From NCBI GenBank assembly GCA_021848165.1, contig JAJZMW010000145.1, forward strand, positions 1 to 10,116: 10,116 nucleotides of DNA. Direction: 5' to 3'. The notes beneath the pieces were generated by a model that did no database searches, was not told the DNA's origin, and was given only the letters and a program-made list of their open reading frames with translations. This stretch comes from Thermoplasmata archaeon (GTDB lineage Archaea; Thermoplasmatota; Thermoplasmata; Lutacidiplasmatales; UBA184). This document shows, one piece after another, positions 1-5,965 of the stretch (the stretch's first letter is position 1; every line of letters begins with the position of its first letter). The position numbers were made by a program, and so were the translations under genes.

Positions 1-1
1 C

Positions 2-127
2 GCGTCGCTGGACGCCGCGCTCTACCTCGAAGGCGAGTCGGCGGGCCACACGTTCGGCACCGAGGACCGGCTCGAAGGGATGCGGGCGTTCCTCGAACGT
101 CGCCCGCCGAAGTTCGCGGGGAAGTAG
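2..127 (+). CDS. Enoyl-CoA hydratase/isomerase (crotonase) family, C-terminal fragment
   Basis: Only the last 41 codons are inside the window; the gene begins upstream of position 1 and ends with TAG at 125-127. The visible tail reads A-S-L-D-A-A-L-Y-L-E then, near the end, FGTEDRLEGMRAFLERR followed by PPKFAGK. The pattern (F)xTEDxxEGxxAFLEKRxPxFxG is the classic C-terminal helix of crotonase-fold enoyl-CoA hydratases, where it packs against the active site of a trimer. Family members hydrate trans-2-enoyl-CoA in fatty-acid or amino-acid breakdown, but the catalytic residues and oxyanion-hole motifs lie outside the window, so substrate and exact reaction cannot be judged. The gene converges on gcvH with only 12 bp between the two stop codons, so it belongs to a different transcription unit. 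The family call is fairly secure; the subfamily is unknown. Confidence 0.8.
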   Translation, partial: ASLDAALYLEGESAGHTFGTEDRLEGMRAFLERRPPKFAGK

Positions 128-139
128 GCGCGCTCGGGC

Positions 140-538
140 TCAGGGCCCGCCCGCGGCCACGAACGCCCGATATTCCTCCGCCGTGAGCTTCTGATCCGCC
201 GGCGGGGTCCCCGAGAGCTTGAGCCGGACGAGCCAGCCCTTCCCGTACGGGTCCTGATTGACGAGCTCGGGGTGATTTTTCAGCTCCCCATTCGCCTCGA
301 CGACGACCCCATCGGCCGGCGCGTAGACGTCGGCGACCGTTTTGACGGACTCGAGCGCGAGCATCGACGTCCCGCCCTGCACGGCCTTTCCCGACGCGGG
401 AAGGTCGACGAACACGATGTCCGTCAGCTCCGACTGGGCGTGATCGGTGATCCCCACCGTCACCCGATCGCCATCGGCCGTCCACCACTCATGGCTCTTC
501 GTGTAGTTCCGCCCCTCGGGCGCCTTCGCTTCGCTCAT
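140..538 (-). CDS. gcvH: Glycine cleavage system H protein (lipoyl carrier)
   Basis: This 132-residue protein is the lipoylated shuttle of the glycine cleavage system: it carries the aminomethyl group from the P protein to the T protein and is reoxidised by the L protein, in the cytoplasm. The sequence shows the family hallmarks in order: YTKSHEW near residues 12-18, GITDHAQ at 29-35, DIVFVDLP at 40-47, the lipoylation site ESVK with K66 as the modified lysine, then APADGVVVEAN and NPELVN-like (NHPELVNQDPYGKGWL) segments. Length matches the usual 125-130 residues. The ATG at 538-536 overlaps the TGA of the adenosylhomocysteinase gene by 4 nt (ATGA), which fixes the start and implies translational coupling. 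P, T and L proteins are not in the window. GcvH-like proteins can also serve as lipoate donors or carriers in other pathways, so a role outside glycine cleavage cannot be excluded, but the sequence is canonical. Confidence 0.97.
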   Translation of the reverse strand: MSEAKAPEGRNYTKSHEWWTADGDRVTVGITDHAQSELTDIVFVDLPASGKAVQGGTSMLALESVKTVADVYAPADGVVVEANGELKNHPELVNQDPYGKGWLVRLKLSGTPPADQKLTAEEYRAFVAAGGP

Positions 539-1767
539 GTTCCCAGATTCCAACTCTTGGCGTACCGGCGTTGCTCCTCGGTCGGTTCGTCGATCGCGAC
601 CCCGAAGGGGGCCAGGGCGGCGCGCGCCACCCCCTGGTCGATCTCCTCGGGCACCGCGTGAACCTTCGGCGCCATCTTCGTTCCGTGCTTCGCAATGTGC
701 TCCGCGCTCAACGCTTGCAGCGCAAAGGAGAGGTCCATGATCTCCACCGGATGGCCCTGGCCGGCGGCGAGATTGATCAGCCGTCCCTCCCCCAAGAGGT
801 AGACCTTGCGCCCGTCGGCGAAGTCGTACTGCACCACGTGCGGCCGGACCGGGCGATGCGCCACGGCCATCCCTTCGAGCTCGGTCCGGGAGACCTCGAC
901 GTCGAAGTGACCTGAGTTGGCAAGGAGGCACCCGTCCTTCATCACGCGGAAATGTTCCGAACGGACAATCCCGGTGTTGCCGGTGACCGTCACGATCAGG
1001 TCGGCGATCGCGGCGGCGTCGAGCATGGGCATCACCCGGAAGCCCTCGAGGCGCGCTTCGAGCGCGCGGACGGGATCGACCTCGGTGACGACGACGTCGG
1101 CCCCCATCCCGCGGAGCCGGGAGGCGACCCCCTTCCCGCACCACCCATACCCCGCGACGACGGCGACCTTTCCCGCAATGAGAAGGTTCGTCGCGTTCGC
1201 AATCCCGTCGAGCGTCGACTGGCCGGTGCCGTAGCGATTGTCGAAGAGATGCTTCATCTGGGCGTCGTTCACGTCGATCGCCGGGAATCGGAGCGTCCCG
1301 TCCCGCTCCATCGCTCGTAGGCGGGTCACGCCGGTCGTCGTCTCTTCCGTGGACCCCCGGACGCGATTCGCGCCGTTCGGATGATTGTGTACCAGCGCGA
1401 CCAGATCGGCTCCGTCATCGACAATGACGTGGGGGTTCGCGTCGCGCATGGCGTCGATCGCCGACCGATAGGCGGCGAGCGACTCCCCCTTCTCCGCGAG
1501 GGTGTGGACTCCCTCGGCGCGAAGCGCGGACACCGCGTCATCGTCGGTGGAGAGAGGATTGCCTGCGGCGAGGTGGACCTTCGCGCCTCCGGCCTGGATC
1601 GCCATCGCGAGAGCAGCTGTCTTCGCCTCGACGTGGAGCACCATGGAAACGACGAGCCCGTCGAACGGACGCTCGTTCTCGAAGCGCCGACGCACACCCT
1701 CGAGGATCGGCATGTGGGCTCGGGCCCAATCCACCTTTTGCCGCCCCCGCTCGAGATCGCCGACCAT
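535..1767 (-). CDS. ahcY: Adenosylhomocysteinase, archaeal type (possible S-inosylhomocysteine hydrolase)
   Basis: A 410-residue NAD-dependent hydrolase that splits S-adenosylhomocysteine to homocysteine and adenosine, removing the product inhibitor of SAM-dependent methylation. Visible landmarks: LH at 44-45 (catalytic-domain His), DDGADL at 117-122, EETTTGV at 141-147, K172 with FDN at 175-177 (substrate lysine/aspartate pair), the Rossmann loop GYGWCGKG at 206-213, NSGHFDVEV at 284-292, and GRLINLAAGQGHP at 328-340. It is shorter than the roughly 430-residue eukaryotic enzymes and lacks their C-terminal KPDHYRY tail, as is usual for archaeal forms. The residue aligned with the adenine-contacting Glu59 of the human enzyme is Lys49 (pattern LHVEAKTA), so S-inosylhomocysteine, known as the substrate of the Methanocaldococcus homologue, is an alternative substrate. 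The ATG start at 1767 sits about 29 nt below a TATA-like box, and the stop overlaps gcvH. Its homocysteine product can feed the cystathionine genes at 7411-9943. Confidence 0.96.
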   Translation of the reverse strand: MVGDLERGRQKVDWARAHMPILEGVRRRFENERPFDGLVVSMVLHVEAKTAALAMAIQAGGAKVHLAAGNPLSTDDDAVSALRAEGVHTLAEKGESLAAYRSAIDAMRDANPHVIVDDGADLVALVHNHPNGANRVRGSTEETTTGVTRLRAMERDGTLRFPAIDVNDAQMKHLFDNRYGTGQSTLDGIANATNLLIAGKVAVVAGYGWCGKGVASRLRGMGADVVVTEVDPVRALEARLEGFRVMPMLDAAAIADLIVTVTGNTGIVRSEHFRVMKDGCLLANSGHFDVEVSRTELEGMAVAHRPVRPHVVQYDFADGRKVYLLGEGRLINLAAGQGHPVEIMDLSFALQALSAEHIAKHGTKMAPKVHAVPEEIDQGVARAALAPFGVAIDEPTEEQRRYAKSWNLGT

Positions 1768-1791
1768 GGCTCCCCGAGCGACCCGCCGGAT

Positions 1792-1800
1792 GGTATTAGT
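1792..1800 (-). promoter_or_regulatory. Candidate TATA box for ahcY-gcvH
   Basis: On the minus strand the 53-bp gap upstream of ahcY reads GGAGAGAACTAATACC; the A/T-rich core ACTAATACC (1800-1792) stands out in GC-rich surroundings, is preceded by a purine-rich stretch that could be a BRE, and is centred about 29 nt before the ATG at 1767. That spacing is what archaeal TATA boxes have relative to the transcription start, so a leaderless or near-leaderless ahcY-gcvH mRNA is implied. Inference from spacing and composition only. Confidence 0.5.
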
Positions 1801-1820
1801 TCTCTCCCGTACGAGGTTTC

Positions 1821-4800
1821 CTAAGTCCCCGTCTCGCCTTCCTCAGGCGGCGTCGTATCCGGAATGTCGGGAGGCTCCAGCGTTGGCTTGGGGGTCCTTC
1901 CTTCTTGCCAGTCGCGGAAGCTTTGGTAGGCCGGCTGCTTTCGCCACCAGCGCCAGAACTCAACCTCGGGATAATCGTCTCCCAGTTCCCCTTGCGCCGC
2001 GGCTCGAAAATCTTCGAGGTGCTTTGCGAATGCCTCACGGTCCGCTTCTAGGCTCGGGGGGAGCGGTCGGTCTGCCGGGACATGATGGCACTCTGGACAG
2101 CGATCCGCTCCCGCCGGTACGGGGCCGCCGCACTGGACGCAACGCGACTCCTCGATTTCGAACGTCGTACCACACGTTGGGCAGCGCTGACTCCGGTCTG
2201 GCACAAGGGATGCACACTCCCCACATTCGATCATCTTGCCCCTAAGCCGTCGGCGCACCACGAGAGCTGCGAAAGTCGCCGCTACCCCCGCTAGAAGGAC
2301 TGCGAAAATCCACCAAGGCGGGGTCGCCCCGCCTTGCGTTGAATTTGCAACGACTGTGTAAGTGGTCGCCAAGGTATACCCTGTGGAATTCTGAGTGTTA
2401 TACTCGGCAACAAGTGACATCTTAAATGGCCCGTTCCCGGCCAACTCCGAGAGAAGACCTACTAGGGAGAAGTTGAACGGTCCATAACCCACGCTCAGTT
2501 CGTCAAGTAGGGTCGGAACGCCGCCAGCTGAGTAGTCCGCGAACAATTTGATTGAGGCTGCACCGCTTCCGTTGTACGCCACGGTCCCGTTTACCCAATA
2601 CGCACCGCCGGAGTCGAGGGTTGACGTCGCTGGCCCCATTACCCCTGCAAGACTTACTACTGAGGGCCGGATGCCGAACTCGACAGGCTCCTCCGAGGAT
2701 GATGTCGTAGAATTTGTGGGCCCACCAGTCCAGTTTGTTACAACTGTAATCGTAGCGTCGAAACTCCCGTGTGCCCCCACGATTGCTTCGGTTAGGTTCC
2801 AGTTTGCCGACACGTTGGCGACCTCACCTGGGACTATTGGTCCAAATACAGTTGGGAATCGTGCCACGGTAACCCGGGGGGCGAACGGAGTGAGCAACTG
2901 GGCGTAAGACGAGACAACGTTCACATCCGCGAGGCCAGACACATTGAACGCGGCATGGACTGTCACCTCCTGCCCAATTCGCGCAAAGTCGATTGTTGGC
3001 GGCTCCCCGGCATCAGCGGATACATTCACCACTGAAAGCTGTACAACAAATTGAGGAAAGGTTGCCTTTGGGGCAAGTGCGGGGGCTGCGCCAAGGAGCA
3101 CAGCCGGGTAGCTTGTTGAGTTCCAGTCGTTCCATCCTGTAGAGAGGCTCTGGGCGCTCACAGAAATTTGCACTCGATAAAACTCAAGACCTGTGGGCGC
3201 CTGGCTTGAGTTGCCTTCGACGATCGAAGACGCCAATAGCAGGTAGCCACGGGCCTCGCCGTGCACGATGGCGGTCACCCCGTAGCCTCCCGATCCTGCT
3301 GCTGCGACCTCCCAGTCAGCAGTCCTCGCCAACCAGGGGTTCGCTTGTTGTAGGCGGTTTACCGAGTTGGCAGTTCTATTCTGTATCCCGCTCAAGTTTG
3401 AGTATGCCGATAGGTGAGCTCCGACCAGAGGGCCGGCAGGTCCACCGGCAGTGAAACTCGTCCAACCGAGCAGATAGGCCACGGCACCACCGTTAGCGGT
3501 AACCGGTGATGACGGGTTCCTCGGCAGAGTCGAGATTGTGGAGACGTTTGCAAACCATCCCTCAGACTGATTGGTTAACTGTAGCTTGTTTGAGATCCAA
3601 GGATTACTGGCGGCAAGAGCGGGGTCCAGCCAATTGACGCCGATCGAGGAGTCCAGTAGCGAAACGTTGGATCCCTTGCCGCCTACACTAAAGTTGTACT
3701 GCAGTGTGGGGGAGGAGCTTAGACCCACGCTCGTCACAGTCGCTATCCCGGTCCCGACGCCCGTGGGGTACAGGTGGGTTGTCAGATTTGTCGCGTTACT
3801 CCCGAAGGACCTGGTCGACTGGAGGAGCCCTACCGAACCAATCGAACTCAACCAGGCGACCGCGCTGGGAGTTAGTGGGATGTAGAACTCTGATGCGGGA
3901 GTGGGCAACAGTGTAAGGTTCCCTAAATCAAAATTCTCGCCGAAGTAAGTCAACCAAACATCAGTTACCACATACCCGGCACCTAGGCTGTAGTTGATTG
4001 CTATTGAGACGGATGTGAAGTTTATGGGATTGAGCAGATCTTGGATTAGGCTCTCAGTGTCGTTCGGTGATGTGAAGTTAGAGTAGACGGCCCCTGAACT
4101 CGGAGAAACCTGCTGGGCTTGTGAGTCTACAATGGGCTTCATTCCAGGAGTTCCGTTCTCAGTCAGATTGTCTCTGTATAGATCGACGAGGTTGGAAGCG
4201 ACCCCATCCAATGTTCCCCCGTCAGATACTGAGAGTACTGGCGCGAAGCTAATGTCCCCGAGAATCGGGTTCGAAAAGGTCGACTCCGCCGCTGCTCGGC
4301 TTGGACCGATCGATGAGCGGTTCAGTAATAGCTCGGCATGTGGGCCGGAGACTGACAGCCATCCAGGGAACTCGAAACTCGAGTTGAACAGTGAGAGCGT
4401 TCCCGACACCCCCAAACTGAGCTTTGGAAAGTCACTCACACCAAGTACCGCAGTCGTTAGAGTGGCATTTCTGAGGTCGGCGTCTCCTTGAATCTCGAAA
4501 GATGCAAGGCCCGCAAGCCGGGAGGCTAGGGGAAGAGAGCTCTCTCCGACGGGCTCGGCGACCTCGAAGGTTATGTTCTGGATGACTAGCAGACCACCTT
4601 CACTGACGTCGACATTGCCTTGCTGGATGAAAACAGGATCGGTTGGAGAGCCATTCACATATTCTACTTGCCCTGGTCCGACGTAGATGGGACCAATGTG
4701 AGGCGATGGGCGCAATGTGAGTAATGGGCTCCATGCATGCGAGGTGGCCCCTACCGGGTAGAATGTACCCGATGAAGTGATTTCCCGTTCGTGGCCAGAA

Positions 4801-4892
4801 ACCGGCAGGTAGACGCTAGATAGCAAGATGACTGCGGCCATGCCTAAGGATAAGGCGCAGGTCAAACCACTTGGTATTCTCAAGCCAGGCAC
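1821..4892 (-). CDS. Large sequon-rich surface protein, C-terminal membrane helix and cytoplasmic double zinc ribbon
   Basis: Function not recognised; 1023 residues from the GTG at 4892. Layout: positively charged start and hydrophobic segment at about 9-30 (signal peptide or signal anchor); an ectodomain of roughly 830 residues rich in Ser, Thr, Gly, Asn with about 33 N-x-S/T sequons and no cysteine; a beta-helix-like stretch around 87-230 of short turns (NVDVSEGG, NITF, ADLRNATL, GTLSLFNSSF); a beta-sandwich-like part around 630-740; one membrane helix at 860-879 starting WWIFAVLL and followed by RRRLRGK; then cytoplasmic CxxC pairs at 890/893, 904/907, 918/921 and 932/935, forming two zinc ribbons; then a charged segment with WRWW and an acidic, proline-rich tail. 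This topology (outside, one helix, zinc ribbons inside) suits a Thermoplasmata cell-surface protein. Start is uncertain: TTG at 4883 (preceded by GGTG) and ATG at 4841 are alternatives, but the ATG would truncate the signal region. Base composition is lower in GC than its neighbours. It lies 32 bp after the dehydrogenase stop. Confidence 0.85.
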   Translation of the reverse strand: MPGLRIPSGLTCALSLGMAAVILLSSVYLPVSGHEREITSSGTFYPVGATSHAWSPLLTLRPSPHIGPIYVGPGQVEYVNGSPTDPVFIQQGNVDVSEGGLLVIQNITFEVAEPVGESSLPLASRLAGLASFEIQGDADLRNATLTTAVLGVSDFPKLSLGVSGTLSLFNSSFEFPGWLSVSGPHAELLLNRSSIGPSRAAAESTFSNPILGDISFAPVLSVSDGGTLDGVASNLVDLYRDNLTENGTPGMKPIVDSQAQQVSPSSGAVYSNFTSPNDTESLIQDLLNPINFTSVSIAINYSLGAGYVVTDVWLTYFGENFDLGNLTLLPTPASEFYIPLTPSAVAWLSSIGSVGLLQSTRSFGSNATNLTTHLYPTGVGTGIATVTSVGLSSSPTLQYNFSVGGKGSNVSLLDSSIGVNWLDPALAASNPWISNKLQLTNQSEGWFANVSTISTLPRNPSSPVTANGGAVAYLLGWTSFTAGGPAGPLVGAHLSAYSNLSGIQNRTANSVNRLQQANPWLARTADWEVAAAGSGGYGVTAIVHGEARGYLLLASSIVEGNSSQAPTGLEFYRVQISVSAQSLSTGWNDWNSTSYPAVLLGAAPALAPKATFPQFVVQLSVVNVSADAGEPPTIDFARIGQEVTVHAAFNVSGLADVNVVSSYAQLLTPFAPRVTVARFPTVFGPIVPGEVANVSANWNLTEAIVGAHGSFDATITVVTNWTGGPTNSTTSSSEEPVEFGIRPSVVSLAGVMGPATSTLDSGGAYWVNGTVAYNGSGAASIKLFADYSAGGVPTLLDELSVGYGPFNFSLVGLLSELAGNGPFKMSLVAEYNTQNSTGYTLATTYTVVANSTQGGATPPWWIFAVLLAGVAATFAALVVRRRLRGKMIECGECASLVPDRSQRCPTCGTTFEIEESRCVQCGGPVPAGADRCPECHHVPADRPLPPSLEADREAFAKHLEDFRAAAQGELGDDYPEVEFWRWWRKQPAYQSFRDWQEGRTPKPTLEPPDIPDTTPPEEGETGT

Positions 4893-4915
4893 CGAACCTA
4901 GATTTGAGGGGGGGT

Positions 4916-4923
4916 GATTTGAA
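4916..4923 (-). promoter_or_regulatory. Weak candidate TATA box for the surface-protein gene
   Basis: Between the dehydrogenase stop (4925) and the GTG at 4892 the minus strand reads TTCAAATC, then A and a run of seven C, then TCAAATCTAG. The first TTCAAATC is centred about 28 nt before the GTG, the position expected for an archaeal TATA box of a leaderless transcript. TCAAATC is repeated 15 nt further on (4907-4901). The match to a TATA consensus is poor, so the gene may instead be read through from the upstream operon. Confidence 0.25.
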
Positions 4924-4924
4924 T

Positions 4925-5965
4925 CTACTCCTTGGTCGGAGAGAGCACAATCTTGCCGAAGAGGTCGACCGAGTCGAACCTGCGGAACGCCTCCACTGCC
5001 TGCGAGATGGGATAGACCCCGTCGATCACTGGTCGAAGCGCTCCCGAAGCGAGCCCGCTGAGCACGGCGGCGAACTCCTGCGAGCTCGCCATCGTACTTC
5101 CCCGGATCGAAGCCTGACGCCAGAACAGCGTGCGCAGGTCGATCTCGGCGACGGGCCCGGCCGTGGCCCCGATCACCACGATCCGGCCCCCCCGCGCCAC
5201 TGCCTTCAACGATCGGGGGATCGAAGGGGCGCCGACCGAGTCGAAGATGACATCGACCCCCTGCTTCTCGCTCCACTCCCAAAGCAGCCGGTCGGATGCC
5301 CGCTCCTCGCTGGCGATCAGGCCGGCGTCGGCCCCGAGGGCGATCGCCTTCTCCGCCTTGGCCGGGGAGCGAGTGACCACGGCGACGCGAGCTCCGAGAT
5401 GCTTGGCGATCTGGATCGCGGCCGTCGCGACCCCGCCTCCGGCCCCGATGATCGCGACGCGGTCCCCGGGTCGCACCGCCCCGACGGTGGCGAGCGCACG
5501 CCAGGCCGTCTCGAAGACCAGCGGCGCGGCCGCCCCTTCCGCGAAGGAGAGCCGCTCCGGCAGCGGGTAGACGTTGCGGACCGGCACCACCACGAACTCG
5601 GTCGCGCTCCCCTGCGTATGCTCCCCCAGGATCCGGAAGTTGCGGCACAACGGCTCCTCCCCCCGTCGGCACGCGTCGCAGGTGCCGTCCGAGATCCCTG
5701 GGTTTACGAGCACCCTCGTCCCGACCGTCGGGCCGCTCGTCCCGGGTCCGAGCATCTCCACGACGCCGGCGGCGTCCGAGCCGAGGATGTGGGGCCGCGG
5801 GACGACCACGCCCGGGATCCCGGCGAGCGTGAACCGATCGAGGCGGTTGAACGCCGCGGCTTCCACGCGGATCCGAACCTCTCCCTCGTTCGGGAGCGGA
5901 GGAGGGACCTCCACGAACGCGAGGCGTTCCAGCCCCCCGTGGTCCCGGAAGCCGAAGCCTCGCAT
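4925..5965 (-). CDS. Medium-chain dehydrogenase/reductase, zinc-type alcohol dehydrogenase or quinone reductase-like
   Basis: A 346-residue MDR-superfamily oxidoreductase using a nicotinamide cofactor. The N-terminal GroES-like domain includes AAAFNRLDRFTLAG at 36-49, HILGSDAAGVVEMLGPG at 59-75 and the structural-zinc lobe at 93-107. The Rossmann half has IIGAGGGVATAAIQIAK at 172-188; the residues after the second strand are VVTRS, with no Asp, which favours NADPH over NADH. The usual catalytic-zinc ligands are absent (no Cys in the NRLD region, GSD instead of GHE), as in zinc-independent quinone oxidoreductase or enoyl reductase branches. Three structural-zinc cysteines remain (C96, C99, C107), with Asp93 at the first ligand position. 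The ATG at 5965 shares one base with the cysS stop (TGATG) and follows GGGAG, so it is probably cotranscribed with cysS. The substrate cannot be read from the sequence and no link to cysteine metabolism is visible. Confidence 0.9.
   Translation of the reverse strand: MRGFGFRDHGGLERLAFVEVPPPLPNEGEVRIRVEAAAFNRLDRFTLAGIPGVVVPRPHILGSDAAGVVEMLGPGTSGPTVGTRVLVNPGISDGTCDACRRGEEPLCRNFRILGEHTQGSATEFVVVPVRNVYPLPERLSFAEGAAAPLVFETAWRALATVGAVRPGDRVAIIGAGGGVATAAIQIAKHLGARVAVVTRSPAKAEKAIALGADAGLIASEERASDRLLWEWSEKQGVDVIFDSVGAPSIPRSLKAVARGGRIVVIGATAGPVAEIDLRTLFWRQASIRGSTMASSQEFAAVLSGLASGALRPVIDGVYPISQAVEAFRRFDSVDLFGKIVLSPTKE

Noticed and set aside
135..149. GC hairpin CGGGC-TCAGG-GCCCG across the gcvH stop between convergent genes, as a terminator
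   Set aside because: The stem is only five pairs, part of it is coding, and no T-run follows on either strand; such hairpins are common in GC-rich DNA.
539..1144. Upstream extension of the gcvH frame into ahcY
   Set aside because: The extension is an Arg-rich shadow of ahcY; the canonical GcvH N-terminus starts at the ATG at 538.
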